From NCBI GenBank assembly GCA_947643595.1, contig CANRWP010000004.1:1-64000 (forward strand): a stretch of DNA of 64,000 nucleotides, in the 5' to 3' direction. A model generated the notes under the pieces. The model searched no databases. It was not told where the DNA came from and saw nothing but the letters and a program-made list of their open reading frames with translations. The translations under genes and the position numbers were made by a program. Origin of the DNA: an uncultured bacterium. Its GTDB lineage: Bacteria; Bacillota; Clostridia; Lachnospirales; Lachnospiraceae. Each line of letters begins with the position of its first letter. Position 1 is the first letter of the stretch. Shown piece by piece: positions 8,589 through 17,635 of this stretch.

Positions 8589-9859
8589 GTGCCCAGTTTT
8601 TTCAGATCATCATAGAAATCCGGGTAACTGATCATGACACAGTCCGCGTCTTTTATTTCTGTCTCTCCGTCGGCGATCATGGCTGCCACGGCAAAACTCA
8701 TCGCAATACGGTGGTCTGAATGGGGATCGATCACAGCGCCTTGCAGAGCGTTTCGGCCGTGGATGATCATGCCATCCTGCGTTGCCGTGATATCACAGCC
8801 CATGGCGGAAAGATTTTCCGTCATCACGGCGATCCGGTCGGATTCCTTGACTTTCAGTTCGGCGGCATCCCTGATGACGGTAGTGCCGTCGGCCGCCGCG
8901 GCCATGACTGCGATAATCGGCAGTTCATCGATCAGGGTGGGGATGATGTCACCGCCTATGGTAATGCCGTGGAGAGAACTGCTCTTCACGAGAAGATCCG
9001 CTACCGGTTCGCCGGTGTTTTTTTCGTTGAACAGGGTGATGTCGGCCCCCATTTCTCTGGCCACACGAATAATGCCGTCCCTGGTGGGATTGATTCCCAC
9101 ATTGCGAATCAATATTTCGGAATCCGGCACAAGAGAGCCGGCGGCGATAAAATAGGCGGCGGAAGAGATATCGCCGGGCACATGGATATCCATGGCGTGC
9201 AGGGCGGGATTCGGCCTTATCGTCGCGGTCAGATGATCGGTCCGTATGTCTGCGCCAAAACTTTTTAACATCAGTTCCGTATGATTTCTGCTGATGGCGG
9301 TTTCCGTTACACTTGTCTCACCGTCGGCATACAATCCGGCGAGCAAAACAGCGGACTTTACCTGGGCGGAGGCGACCGGGGACATATAGGAAATGCCATG
9401 CAGAGAACTGCCTGTAATTTCTAACGGCGCGCAGTCATTTTCTTTTATACTGCGGATAGATGCCCCCATTTGTGACAAAGGTGTCATAATTCGCCTCATC
9501 GGACGCCTCTGGATGGAAGAGTCGCCGGTTAAAACGGAAGTAAAATTCTGACCAGCCAGGATACCGGAGATAAGTCTTGTCGTTGTACCGCTGTTGCCGG
9601 TGTCCAGAGTGGATACCGGTGCCCTCAAACCGTGCAGTCCTTTTCCGTGCACAATGATCTTATCGGCAGTCTCCTCGATGGAGATGCCGAGCTGTCTGAA
9701 ACAGGAGATCGTGGAGAGACAGTCTGCCCCCCGCAAAAATCCCGTGATTTCTGTTTTTCCTTCGGCCAGCGCGCCAAACATCACGGCGCGGTGGGATATG
9801 GATTTATCCCCCGGAATGGTGACTTCGCCGCGGAGCCGTCTTATACTCTGTAATTTCAT
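8582..9859 (-). CDS. aroA: 3-phosphoshikimate 1-carboxyvinyltransferase (EPSP synthase)
   Basis: 425 residues, the usual length. It joins phosphoenolpyruvate and shikimate-3-phosphate, the sixth step of the shikimate pathway. Diagnostic motifs: GDKSISHRAVMFGALAEG near the N-terminus, GNSGTTTRL, GDSSIQRRPMRRI, KESDRIAVM and SDHRIAMSFAVAA near the C-terminus. The GNSGTT form is that of Bacillota enzymes. The gene starts 21 bases after tyrA, so the two form an aromatic amino acid operon read leftwards from the promoter at 11.1 kb. Confidence 0.97.
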   Translation of the reverse strand: MKLQSIRRLRGEVTIPGDKSISHRAVMFGALAEGKTEITGFLRGADCLSTISCFRQLGISIEETADKIIVHGKGLHGLRAPVSTLDTGNSGTTTRLISGILAGQNFTSVLTGDSSIQRRPMRRIMTPLSQMGASIRSIKENDCAPLEITGSSLHGISYMSPVASAQVKSAVLLAGLYADGETSVTETAISRNHTELMLKSFGADIRTDHLTATIRPNPALHAMDIHVPGDISSAAYFIAAGSLVPDSEILIRNVGINPTRDGIIRVAREMGADITLFNEKNTGEPVADLLVKSSSLHGITIGGDIIPTLIDELPIIAVMAAAADGTTVIRDAAELKVKESDRIAVMTENLSAMGCDITATQDGMIIHGRNALQGAVIDPHSDHRIAMSFAVAAMIADGETEIKDADCVMISYPDFYDDLKKLGTK

Positions 9860-9880
9860 AAGCTTTTCGCCTTTCTCCCG

Positions 9881-10990
9881 TTATTTTTTGATACGCACAA
9901 TATATCCTTTGGAGGACAATACCTCCTGAGCCCTTCTGATCTCTTTTTCCTCCCAGACCTCGATCAGAAGGGAGCCTTCTGCCACTTCCCTATTGTGTGT
10001 GATCCCGATATTTTTCAGATTGATCTGCTGGAAAGCGAGCAGTGTGACGATGGTGGCTAACGCGCCGGGCTCATCCGGAATATCCACATAAAAGACGTAT
10101 GATTTTTTGATCGGTCCGCCGGAGACATCCGTAAAGGATTCCCGAAAATTTCTGGCGGATTCAAAAAAGTCGTATGTGGCCCGGCTGTCCAGAGTGCTTA
10201 TACGGCGGCGGATATCCTGCAGGGTCTCCATATAGTTGTCTAACAGGGAGAGAATATTGGCTTTGTTGGTCATGCAGATATGTTCCCACATCATAGGGGA
10301 GGAGGAGGAGATCCGCGTGATGTCCTTAAACCCGCCGGCGGCGATCAGTTTCATGATGCCCTCAGCGTTATCTTTTTCTTTGACCAGATTCACCAGAGAG
10401 GCGGAGATCACATGGGGAAGGTGGCTGATACCCGCCGTCACGTAATCGTGCTCGGCGGCACTTAAAATCAGAGGGATCGCTCCCAGTGATTTCACAAGCC
10501 GCTCCATAAAATCCGTCTTTTCGGACGGTGTTTTTTCCGTGGGCGTCAAAATATAGTAGGCATTTTCCAGAAGCCTTGCCTTGGAATTTCGATAACCGGT
10601 CCGCTCGCTGCCTGCCATCGGATGCCCGCCGATAAAACGGCTTTCCAGTCCGGCAGCACGCACGTGGGAATGAATATCCTCTTTTACGCTGCCAACGTCG
10701 GTGAGCAGGGCGTCTTCTCCAAGCACTTTCTTAAGCAGAGGAAGATTTTCGGTGTTGCAGGAGACCGGCGCACACAAAAAGACCAGATCACACGCCGAAA
10801 AGACCCGGTCGATCTCGTAAGCGCATATGTTTACGATCCCGTCCCTTTTTGCAGCTTCCACAGAAGCGGATTCCTTATCGTAGGCGGTGATCACACACTC
10901 CGGATACTTTTCCCGGAGTCCCCTGGCGATGGAACCGCCGATCAGGCCAAGCCCTATAAAGCCATAATGTATATATGAAAAATCTTTCAT
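9881..10990 (-). CDS. tyrA: Prephenate dehydrogenase with C-terminal ACT domain
   Basis: 369 residues. It oxidises prephenate to 4-hydroxyphenylpyruvate on the route to tyrosine. The N-terminal Rossmann fold has GFIGLGLIGGSIARGL, followed by the substrate motif GGHPMAGSERTG and a helical dimerisation region. Residues from about 298 form an ACT domain (YVFYVDIPDEPGALATIV), which in this family gives feedback control by tyrosine. A GGGGG ribosome site precedes the ATG. It is the first gene of the tyrA-aroA operon and has a 100-base structured leader. Confidence 0.95.
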   Translation of the reverse strand: MKDFSYIHYGFIGLGLIGGSIARGLREKYPECVITAYDKESASVEAAKRDGIVNICAYEIDRVFSACDLVFLCAPVSCNTENLPLLKKVLGEDALLTDVGSVKEDIHSHVRAAGLESRFIGGHPMAGSERTGYRNSKARLLENAYYILTPTEKTPSEKTDFMERLVKSLGAIPLILSAAEHDYVTAGISHLPHVISASLVNLVKEKDNAEGIMKLIAAGGFKDITRISSSSPMMWEHICMTNKANILSLLDNYMETLQDIRRRISTLDSRATYDFFESARNFRESFTDVSGGPIKKSYVFYVDIPDEPGALATIVTLLAFQQINLKNIGITHNREVAEGSLLIEVWEEKEIRRAQEVLSSKGYIVRIKK

Positions 10991-11102
10991 TGTTCAACCC
11001 CCTTCGCTGTGACGATACATCGTATCACTGCCCAAATGTGGCAAATCGACTCGCAAACGCTTCGCTTATTGCTCGTATCGCTGCTTGAAATACAGCAGCT
11101 TC

Positions 11103-11131
11103 ATTATAATTTTTTTCGGAAGGGTTGTCAA
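11103..11131 (-). promoter_or_regulatory. Promoter of tyrA-aroA
   Basis: Read on the minus strand: TTGACA (11131-11126), 17-base spacer, TATAAT (11108-11103). Both hexamers are perfect consensus. Transcription should start near 11096, leaving a leader of about 105 bases before tyrA. Confidence 0.8.
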
Positions 11132-11222
11132 ATGCGGTTGAGAACTACGCGTTTGCTGTCGTTACTCGTCCGCATTGTTCCGAAATTTGACAAAAATTCT
11201 TGTCTAAAATGAATAATCACTC

Positions 11223-11251
11223 TTGTAAAATTTCCGAAACTTTAGTAAAAT
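11223..11251 (+). promoter_or_regulatory. Probable promoter of EF-G-like gene
   Basis: TTGTAA at 11223-11228, 17-base spacer, TAAAAT at 11246-11251. An alternative TTGACA at 11187-11192 has only a weak -10 (TGAATA) at the right distance. Confidence 0.55.
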
Positions 11252-11338
11252 ATCCCTATGGGCGTTTGGCGGGAAATAAGAAGGTCAGGATTTTCTATGC
11301 ATAATGCCTGTAAGAATACCAGCATTGGAGGAATTTAC

Positions 11339-13426
11339 ATGAAAGTCTACACAACTGACAAGATTAGAAATGTTGTATTACTGGGGCATGGCGGCTGCGG
11401 AAAGACGTCTTTAGCAGAAGCAATGGCATATTTATCCGGAATTACGTCCAGAATGGGCAAGGTATCCGATAAGAATACAATAAGCGATTACGGGAAAGAG
11501 GAGCAGTCGAGAGGCATTTCCATCAATACTACCGTTGTGCCGGTGGAATGGGAAGGCTATAAAGTCAACATATTGGATACTCCTGGATTTTTTGACTTTG
11601 TGGGCGAAGTGGAAGAGGCGATGAGCGCGGCGGGAGCGGCGATTATCGTGGTGTCCGGTAAGGCGGGCGTGGAAGTCGGCACGGAAAAAGCGTGGGAACT
11701 CTGCGAGAAATATAATCTGCCGAGAATATTCTATGTGGACGACATGGATATTGACAACGCGTCCTTCCGCCAGGTGGTGGAGGATCTGACGAAACGCTAC
11801 GGAAAGAAGATTGCGCCGTTTCATCTGCCGATCAGAGAAAATGAGAAATTTGTGGGATATATCAATGTTATCACGGAAGCCGGCAATAAATGGCAGGGCA
11901 AGGAAGTCGTTCCCTGCGAGGTGCCGGATTACAGCAGGGACAATCTGCAGATCTGCCGTGATACGCTGTTGGAGACAGTTGCCGAGACTTCGGAAGAGTT
12001 TATGGAACGTTATTTTGGCGGAGAGACATTCTCCGAGGCAGAGATTCGTGCCGCACTGCGCGTCAGCGTGATGGACGGCAGCGTGGTTCCTGTGACGATG
12101 GGTTCCAACGTGCTCTGTCAGGGCGTTTATACGCTGCTCGACGATGTGATCAAGTACTTCCCCAGCCCGGAGAACAGAAAATGTGCCGGCGTGGATATGA
12201 AGACCAATGAGATTTTTGAGGCGAACTATGACTTCTCCAAGGCGAAATCCGCAGTGGTATGGAAGACTATTGTAGACCCGTTTATCGGCAAGTACTCGCT
12301 GATCAAGGTGAATTCCGGTGTTCTGAAACCGGATGATATGATCTACAATTTTGACAAGGATGTGGAGATGAAGGCCGGTAAGCTCTATGTGATGCAGGGC
12401 AATAAAGCGATCGAAGTACCGGAACTGCACGCCGGCGACATCGGAGCGATCTCCAAACTGACTGCGGCGAGAACCGGGGATTCCCTGTCCACAAAGCAGC
12501 ATGTGATCAAATACGGTAAACCGGATGTTTCCGTTCCCTATACATACAAGCGCTACAATGCGGTGAATAAAGGCGATATTGATAAGATATCTCAGTCCCT
12601 GCAGAAGATCATGCATGAGGATCTGACGCTGAAAGTGGTGAACGACTCCGAAAACAGACAGACGCTGCTCTACGGCATGGGTGATCTGCATCTCGATGTG
12701 GTGGCGAGCCGTCTGAAAAATGAATACAAAGTGGAGATCGAGATGGCGGAGCCCAAGGTTGCCTTCCGCGAGACGATCCGCAAAAAATCCGATGTGGAGT
12801 ACAAGTATAAAAAGCAGTCCGGCGGCCACGGTCAGTATGGCCACGTCAAGATGCGCTTTGAGCCTTCAGGCGACTTAGAGACGGCCTATGCCTTTGACCA
12901 GGAGGTTGTGGGCGGTGCAGTTCCTAAGAATTATTTCCCGGCAGTGGAAAAAGGAATTGCGGATTCCGTGCAGAGGGGACCTCTGGCAGGCTATCCGGTG
13001 GTGGGTGTAAAAGCCGTTTTATACGACGGTTCCTACCATCCGGTAGATTCCTCCGAGATGGCATTCAAGACGGCGGCTAGCCAGGCGTTCAAGAAGGGCT
13101 TTATGGATGCGGGGCCTGTGCTGATGGAGCCGATCGCGAATTTGAAGGTTACCGTGCCTGACAGCTACACCGGCGATGTCATGGGTGATCTGAATAAGAG
13201 AAGAGGCCGTGTGCTCGGTATGAATCCGGCTCCCGGCGGAAAGACTGTCGTGGAAGCGGACATTCCGATGACCGGACTTTACGGCTACTGTACAGATCTT
13301 CGTTCCATGACCGGCGGAAGAGGCATATATGCTTATGAGTTTGCCCGCTATGAACAGGCTCCTTCCGATATTCAGGAGAAGGAGGTTGCGGCGAGAGCGG
13401 CAGCACTGTCTGAAAACGCTGAGTAA
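11339..13426 (+). CDS. Elongation factor G-like translational GTPase
   Basis: 695 residues from the ATG at 11339, with GGAGG 7 bases upstream. The full five-domain EF-G layout is present: P loop GHGGCGKTSL, switch region RGISINT, DTPGFFDF, and domain IV with QSGGHGQYGHVKM. The base-specificity motif, normally NKMD, reads DDMD (residues 134-137), and the SAL-type motif reads SNV. This marks it as a divergent EF-G paralogue rather than the standard fusA product, which normally sits in the str operon with rpsL and rpsG. Its task could be a specialised translocation or recycling step; that is inference. It stands alone, with its own promoter and terminator. Confidence 0.85.
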   Translation: MKVYTTDKIRNVVLLGHGGCGKTSLAEAMAYLSGITSRMGKVSDKNTISDYGKEEQSRGISINTTVVPVEWEGYKVNILDTPGFFDFVGEVEEAMSAAGAAIIVVSGKAGVEVGTEKAWELCEKYNLPRIFYVDDMDIDNASFRQVVEDLTKRYGKKIAPFHLPIRENEKFVGYINVITEAGNKWQGKEVVPCEVPDYSRDNLQICRDTLLETVAETSEEFMERYFGGETFSEAEIRAALRVSVMDGSVVPVTMGSNVLCQGVYTLLDDVIKYFPSPENRKCAGVDMKTNEIFEANYDFSKAKSAVVWKTIVDPFIGKYSLIKVNSGVLKPDDMIYNFDKDVEMKAGKLYVMQGNKAIEVPELHAGDIGAISKLTAARTGDSLSTKQHVIKYGKPDVSVPYTYKRYNAVNKGDIDKISQSLQKIMHEDLTLKVVNDSENRQTLLYGMGDLHLDVVASRLKNEYKVEIEMAEPKVAFRETIRKKSDVEYKYKKQSGGHGQYGHVKMRFEPSGDLETAYAFDQEVVGGAVPKNYFPAVEKGIADSVQRGPLAGYPVVGVKAVLYDGSYHPVDSSEMAFKTAASQAFKKGFMDAGPVLMEPIANLKVTVPDSYTGDVMGDLNKRRGRVLGMNPAPGGKTVVEADIPMTGLYGYCTDLRSMTGGRGIYAYEFARYEQAPSDIQEKEVAARAAALSENAE

Positions 13427-13462
13427 CAAAGGGGGTATAGTTACATCGGTTATGGGGGAAAG

Positions 13463-13495
13463 AAAAAGCACCTGTGTATGGCATGGGTGCTTTTT
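13463..13495 (+). terminator. Terminator of EF-G-like gene
   Basis: AAAAAGCACC (13463-13472) pairs with GGTGCTTTTT (13486-13495) around a 13-base loop, ending in a T run. It is a classic intrinsic terminator 36 bases after the stop codon. Confidence 0.85.
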
Positions 13496-13544
13496 CGATG
13501 TCATAACGACGGCAACGCAATAAAGCGATTGAGAGATTCTTTGC

Positions 13545-13573
13545 TTGACAAAAAGGTTTTGTATAGGTAATAT
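13545..13573 (+). promoter_or_regulatory. Promoter of leuS
   Basis: TTGACA at 13545-13550, 17-base spacer, TAATAT at 13568-13573. The leader is only about 45 bases long, too short for a T-box, which is common upstream of leuS in Bacillota. Confidence 0.7.
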
Positions 13574-13625
13574 TTAGAAAGAATTGTTAAAGAGCAAGTA
13601 AATACGCTTAGAAATGAGGAGTATT

Positions 13626-16154
13626 ATGTCAGAAGTTTATAACCACAGAGAAGTGGAACAAAAATGGCAGAAAATCTGGGATGATGAGCAGGCTTTTGCC
13701 ACATCTGAGGACTACAGCAAACCGAAATATTATGCCCTGGTGGAATTCCCCTATCCGTCGGGACAGGGACTGCATGTGGGCCATCCGAGGCCTTATACGG
13801 CGATGGATATCGTATCCCGCAAGCGCAGGATGCAGGGGTATAATGTGCTATTTCCGATGGGTTGGGACGCATTCGGTCTGCCCACGGAGAATTATGCGAT
13901 CGCCAATAAGATCCATCCAAAGATCGTGACAAAAAACAATGTGGAGCGTTTTAAAGAACAGCTTCACTCTCTGGGATACTCTTTTGACTGGAACAGAGAG
14001 ATCAATACCACGGATCCAAACTATTATCACTGGACCCAGTGGATCTTTCTGCAACTCTTCCAGAAGGGTCTCGCCTACAAGGCGGAGATGCCGATCAACT
14101 GGTGTACTTCCTGCAAGGTGGGACTCGCAAACGAGGAAGTGGTGAACGGTGTCTGTGAGCGCTGCGGCGCGGAAGTGATCCGTAAAGTCAAGAGTCAGTG
14201 GATGTTAAAGATCACGGATTATGCCGAGAAGCTGATTGAAGGTCTGGACGGCGTGGACTACGTGGAGAAGATCGCCGTGTCCCAGAAAAACTGGATCGGA
14301 AAATCCAAAGGAGCGGAAGTGGACTTTTCCATCGCGGGAAAAGAGGACAAGCTGCGCGTCTATACCACAAGATGCGATACGCTGTTCGGCGCGACGTATA
14401 TGGTAGTTTCCCCGGAACATCCGATCCTGGACAAGTATAAAGAGGAAATCAAAAACTGGGATGATGTGGAGTGCTACAGGGAACAGGCGGCGAAAAAGTC
14501 GGATTTCGAGCGTTCCGAGCTGGCTAAGGAAAAGACCGGCGTGGTGCTTGACGGCCTTGCGGCGGTGAATCCGGTAAATAAAAAGGAGATTCCGATCTTT
14601 GTGTCGGACTATGTCCTGATGAGTTATGGCACGGGAGCGATCATGGCGGTGCCCGCCCACGATGAGAGGGACTGGGATTTCGCGAAAAAGTTCCATCTGC
14701 CGATCGTGGAAGTTGTGGCCGGCGGCGAGGATGTACAGAAGAAAGTATATACGGATGTTGCGGACGGTATCTTAGTGAATTCCGATTTCCTGGATGGGCT
14801 TCCCGTGAAGATGGCACAGGCGCGCATGATCCGGTATCTGGAAGAAAAGGGCATCGGACAGGAGAAGACAAATTACAAGCTCCGCGACTGGGTATTCTCC
14901 AGACAGCGCTACTGGGGTGAGCCGATCCCGGTGGTATATTGTGAGAAGTGCGGCTATGTGGCGCTCCCGGAGAGCGAGCTGCCGTTAGAGCTCCCGGAAG
15001 TGGACAGCTATATGCCCACCGACACGGGCGAATCACCGCTGTCTGCTATGACTGACTGGGTCAATACAACTTGTCCGTGCTGCGGCGGGCCGGCAAAGAG
15101 GGAGACGGATACGATGCCGCAGTGGGCGGGGTCTTCCTGGTACTTCCTGCGGTATACCGACCCGAAGAATGACAAGGCGCTTGCTAGCAAAGAAGCTCTG
15201 GAATACTGGATGCCGGTGGACTGGTACAATGGCGGTATGGAGCATACCACACTGCACCTTCTGTATTCCAGATTCTGGCATAAGTTCCTCTACGACGAGG
15301 GCGTGGTGCCCTGTCCGGAGCCTTACCAGAAGAGAACTTCCCACGGCATGATCCTGGGGCTGAATCCCCACAGTTTCTCGAACCTGCCCGCGCAGGAGCA
15401 GAAGAAGCTGCTGGAAGAATGCGGGAGCGAGGATGCGGCGAGAGCCGTTCTTCGGGAAAAATTCGGCGAGATGGCTGATCATCCCGTTGTCAAGATGTCG
15501 AAGTCGCTGGGCAATGTGGTGAACCCGGACGATATTGTGAGAGATTACGGAGCGGATACGCTGCGCACCTACGAAATGTTCATCGGAGCCTTTGATCTGA
15601 GTGCGGGCTGGAGCGAGGACGGCGTAAAGGGCTGCCGCAGATTTCTGGAGCGTGTCTGGAAGCTGCAGGATATTATGACGGATGAGGCGGGCTACAGCGC
15701 GGATCTGGAGACAAAGATGCACCAGACCATCAAGAAGGTGGGCAGCGATTACGAGAATCTGAAGTTCAACACGGCGATCGCGGCTATGATGGCGTTACTC
15801 AATGAGTTTTACCGGAAAAATGCTGTGACGAAGGGGGAATATAAGACTCTTCTGACGCTGTTAAATCCTGTTGCACCTCATATGACAGAAGAAATATGGC
15901 AGGCGATCGGAGAAGAGGGACATCTCTATGTTCAGAGCTGGCCGGAGTTTGAGGAAGAAAAAACTATCGAGGCGACGATAGAGATCGCGGTGCAGATCAA
16001 TGGAAAGGTTCGCGGAACGATGAATATTGGGAAGGATGATCCGAAGGAGGATATCCTGGCCAGGGCGAGAGAGATGATGGCGGAGAAGCTCACCGGAACG
16101 ATCGTGAAAGAGATCTATGTGCCGGGAAGGCTTGTGAATATCGTACAGAAATAA
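13626..16154 (+). CDS. leuS: Leucyl-tRNA synthetase
   Basis: 842 residues from the ATG at 13626; the ATG at 13614 overlaps the GAGGAG ribosome site and is unlikely. A class I synthetase that charges tRNA-Leu. The HIGH motif is HVGH (His50) after PYPSGQGL, and the KMSKS motif begins at Lys623 ([14 protein letters not shown]). The inserted editing domain (CP1) is present with [16 protein letters not shown], which holds the conserved threonine-rich/Asp pocket. Zn-type Cys pairs (CTSC/CERC and CEKC) are visible. The C-terminal anticodon-binding and tail domains are complete. It is monocistronic with its own promoter and a hairpin after the gene. Confidence 0.98.
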   Translation: MSEVYNHREVEQKWQKIWDDEQAFATSEDYSKPKYYALVEFPYPSGQGLHVGHPRPYTAMDIVSRKRRMQGYNVLFPMGWDAFGLPTENYAIANKIHPKIVTKNNVERFKEQLHSLGYSFDWNREINTTDPNYYHWTQWIFLQLFQKGLAYKAEMPINWCTSCKVGLANEEVVNGVCERCGAEVIRKVKSQWMLKITDYAEKLIEGLDGVDYVEKIAVSQKNWIGKSKGAEVDFSIAGKEDKLRVYTTRCDTLFGATYMVVSPEHPILDKYKEEIKNWDDVECYREQAAKKSDFERSELAKEKTGVVLDGLAAVNPVNKKEIPIFVSDYVLMSYGTGAIMAVPAHDERDWDFAKKFHLPIVEVVAGGEDVQKKVYTDVADGILVNSDFLDGLPVKMAQARMIRYLEEKGIGQEKTNYKLRDWVFSRQRYWGEPIPVVYCEKCGYVALPESELPLELPEVDSYMPTDTGESPLSAMTDWVNTTCPCCGGPAKRETDTMPQWAGSSWYFLRYTDPKNDKALASKEALEYWMPVDWYNGGMEHTTLHLLYSRFWHKFLYDEGVVPCPEPYQKRTSHGMILGLNPHSFSNLPAQEQKKLLEECGSEDAARAVLREKFGEMADHPVVKMSKSLGNVVNPDDIVRDYGADTLRTYEMFIGAFDLSAGWSEDGVKGCRRFLERVWKLQDIMTDEAGYSADLETKMHQTIKKVGSDYENLKFNTAIAAMMALLNEFYRKNAVTKGEYKTLLTLLNPVAPHMTEEIWQAIGEEGHLYVQSWPEFEEEKTIEATIEIAVQINGKVRGTMNIGKDDPKEDILARAREMMAEKLTGTIVKEIYVPGRLVNIVQK

Positions 16155-16175
16155 CAGATAGATGATTGCAGTATG

Positions 16176-16209
16176 CTGCCGCACGGAAGGGTATTCGGTG
16201 CGGCAGTTT
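16176..16209 (+). terminator. Hairpin after leuS, probable terminator
   Basis: CTGCCGCAC (16176-16184) pairs perfectly with GTGCGGCAG (16198-16206), followed by only TTTC. The T run is short, so termination may be incomplete. It also lies between convergent genes. Confidence 0.6.
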
Positions 16210-16236
16210 CAGCATAAAGGTATAGTGCATCCTGAA

Positions 16237-16545
16237 TCAGCTCATGGATCTGCGCATCTGCATGATCTGATTCATGCGTGTCAGTTCCTCGGGGGAAGAA
16301 TGTTCTTTCAGCACCTCTAAAATAGAGTCCATTTCCGCTTCCGTGAAAGTAATGTTTTTTTCGCGGCTCACTTTGATGACCGACATGAAAAAAGGAAGCA
16401 TTTCATCCTGTTTCAGTTTGCGGCTTTCAAAGAGCATGATCTGTAGAAATTCCAGTTTGGCATGCGGAATGTGAGAGAGCGCTTTGTCACGGGTCCATTC
16501 GCCGGAGGATAAATATTCGTTTGAATTGTCTGCTGTGCTGCCCAT
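16237..16545 (-). CDS. Small protein of unknown function
   Basis: 102 residues, mostly helical, with no signal or membrane segment and no motif I recognise. The C-terminus is Met-rich (MNQIMQMRRSMS). A conserved-looking central helix (AKLEFLQIMLFESRKLKQDEMLPFF is its span, about residues 29-53) resembles a protein-interaction helix. AAAGGA precedes the ATG. It follows the 180-residue gene by 31 bases on the same strand, so the two are probably cotranscribed and may act together. Confidence 0.7.
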   Translation of the reverse strand: MGSTADNSNEYLSSGEWTRDKALSHIPHAKLEFLQIMLFESRKLKQDEMLPFFMSVIKVSREKNITFTEAEMDSILEVLKEHSSPEELTRMNQIMQMRRSMS

Positions 16546-16576
16546 AGTGATCCTTTCTTAAATTGCAGATATTTTG

Positions 16577-17119
16577 TTATAGATTCTGAAATCGTTCATT
16601 AAATTTTTCATAGAGTTCATTTTGGGAATCCGACATCATATTTTTCATGACATCACCGGAAGAGTTTCCCTGCATCATATTTTGAAAAATATCGTTTCCG
16701 TCAGACTTCCTGTTCTGAAACAGTGTCTCCATATCCATACCTTCCGGAAGAATACCCTTCAACGCTTCCATGTTTTTCTGCATATTGGAGAATTGCTTCA
16801 TCATGTCCATACTCTTTTGAAGCTGCCGGAAATTCTCGGCCTCCTGCGGCGTGAGATAGGGGAGGATATCCTGAAACGGGATATCCTGCCCCCGGTGTTC
16901 TTTATCGAAACCGCATCCGCTGATGACATAAGGGTGTGTATTGAGAAACGATATTGTGTAACGAAGCTCCAGAAATTTGATATATAATGCCAGGTTTTTT
17001 TGAAGGGGAGGATTTAAACATGGTAACAGTATCTTAAGCATTTGGATATGGTTGGTCGTATATAAACTGTCAAAGGCATATATTTGTTCGTTTTTTATCG
17101 TTTCCATGGAATTACACAA
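16577..17119 (-). CDS. Protein of unknown function, Met/Gln-rich C-terminus
   Basis: 180 residues if it starts at the TTG at 17119, which has GGGAG 6 bases upstream; an ATG at 17107 gives 176 residues but has a poorly spaced ribosome site. The first 70 residues look globular and helical (HIQMLKILLPCLNPP). The rest is a low-complexity helical region rich in Met, Gln and Asn (MMKQFSNMQKNMEALKG, MQGNSSGDVMKNMMS). No signal peptide or membrane span is seen and no family is recognised. It is the first gene of a two-gene minus-strand unit. Confidence 0.7.
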   Translation of the reverse strand: MCNSMETIKNEQIYAFDSLYTTNHIQMLKILLPCLNPPLQKNLALYIKFLELRYTISFLNTHPYVISGCGFDKEHRGQDIPFQDILPYLTPQEAENFRQLQKSMDMMKQFSNMQKNMEALKGILPEGMDMETLFQNRKSDGNDIFQNMMQGNSSGDVMKNMMSDSQNELYEKFNERFQNL

Positions 17120-17209
17120 GGCTTGCTCCCGTCTGAAAATCTTATATCAATTTATGCGCCATAAATATACTTTATACCTGATGTCACGGCGGATGCGGGA
17201 GAAACAGGC

Positions 17210-17240
17210 TAAAAGTACAGGGCAGCTTTGAAAGCCGCCC
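17210..17240 (-). terminator. Possible terminator of Cys/Gly-rich gene
   Basis: In minus-strand RNA, GGGCGGC (17240-17234) pairs with GCTGCCC (17226-17220, one G-U), followed by TGTACTTTTAG. The T run is weak. Confidence 0.4.
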
Positions 17241-17252
17241 CGTCTGTCTGCT

Positions 17253-17486
17253 TTAGCAGAATCCATTGCCGTTGCCGCAAAGGCAGGACAGCAATAAGAT
17301 CCAGATGATGCAGTCGCAGCCGCCGTTTCCGCCGAAGCCGAAGCCGCTTCCGCCGCACCCGCAATCGTCGTTATTGCCGCCACAGAAAAGCAGGAGAATG
17401 AGAATCCAGCACCAGTTATTGCCGAAGCCGCATCCGTTTCCGCTCACATTACCGCATCCGCAGTTTGTAGCTGTTAAGTCGCTCAT
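17253..17486 (-). CDS. Small Cys/Gly-rich protein
   Basis: 77 residues from the ATG at 17486, which has GGAGGG 7 bases upstream. The sequence alternates Gly/Cys/Asn clusters (NCGCGNVSGNGCGFGNN, DDCGCGGSGFGFGGNGG) with two short hydrophobic blocks (WCWILILLLFC and CIIWILLLSCLC). There are about 15 cysteines. Proteins of this pattern occur in Lachnospiraceae genomes and are often named after chorion-like high-cysteine proteins; no function is established that I know of. Membrane association, metal binding or a cross-linked coat role are all possible. Confidence 0.75.
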   Translation of the reverse strand: MSDLTATNCGCGNVSGNGCGFGNNWCWILILLLFCGGNNDDCGCGGSGFGFGGNGGCDCIIWILLLSCLCGNGNGFC

Positions 17487-17588
17487 GATAGTTCCCTCCA
17501 TTTGTTTGATTATGGTTTATCATATGCGGAGAGAGAGAAAGGGTTCGTATTTTGGAATTATTTGTTTTACCAGATATGGTAAAAACAC

Positions 17589-17616
17589 TTGCATTTCGGG
17601 CAAGATATAGTAAAAT
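17589..17616 (+). promoter_or_regulatory. Promoter of srtB
   Basis: TTGCAT at 17589-17594, 16-base spacer, TAAAAT at 17611-17616, about 20 bases before the sortase start. Confidence 0.6.
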
Positions 17617-17635
17617 AGAAAATGGAAGGAGATGA

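Larger units (their letters stand above)
10991..11338. other. Divergent intergenic region with structured tyrA leader
   Basis: 348 bases without a gene. It holds back-to-back promoters for tyrA (minus) and the EF-G-like gene (plus). The tyrA leader (about 11096 to 10991) can fold into successive hairpins: GCTGC/GCAGC near its start, a central GCAATAAGCG-type stem, and a stem at 11010-11029 (GTGA-GATAC with GTATC-AC). Between the promoters lies a larger inverted repeat, with AATGCGG at 11131-11137 pairing with CCGCATT at 11170-11176 and outer TTCGGAA/TTCCGAA arms. I see no T-box or known riboswitch core. Confidence 0.5.

Noticed and set aside
11432-12844. 470-codon open frame on the minus strand
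   Set aside because: It lies entirely antisense to the EF-G-like gene, has no ribosome site and gives a composition without any family likeness; it is a codon-bias shadow.
13496-13625. T-box riboswitch before leuS
   Set aside because: The promoter leaves only about 45 bases of leader and no T-box consensus (TGGNACCGCG-like) is present. The same was checked for gltX and trpS with no T-box found.
16237-17486. Sporulation or coat operon
   Set aside because: The three minus-strand small genes have no recognisable coat or sporulation motif, and no sigma factor site was identified, so I kept them as unknown.
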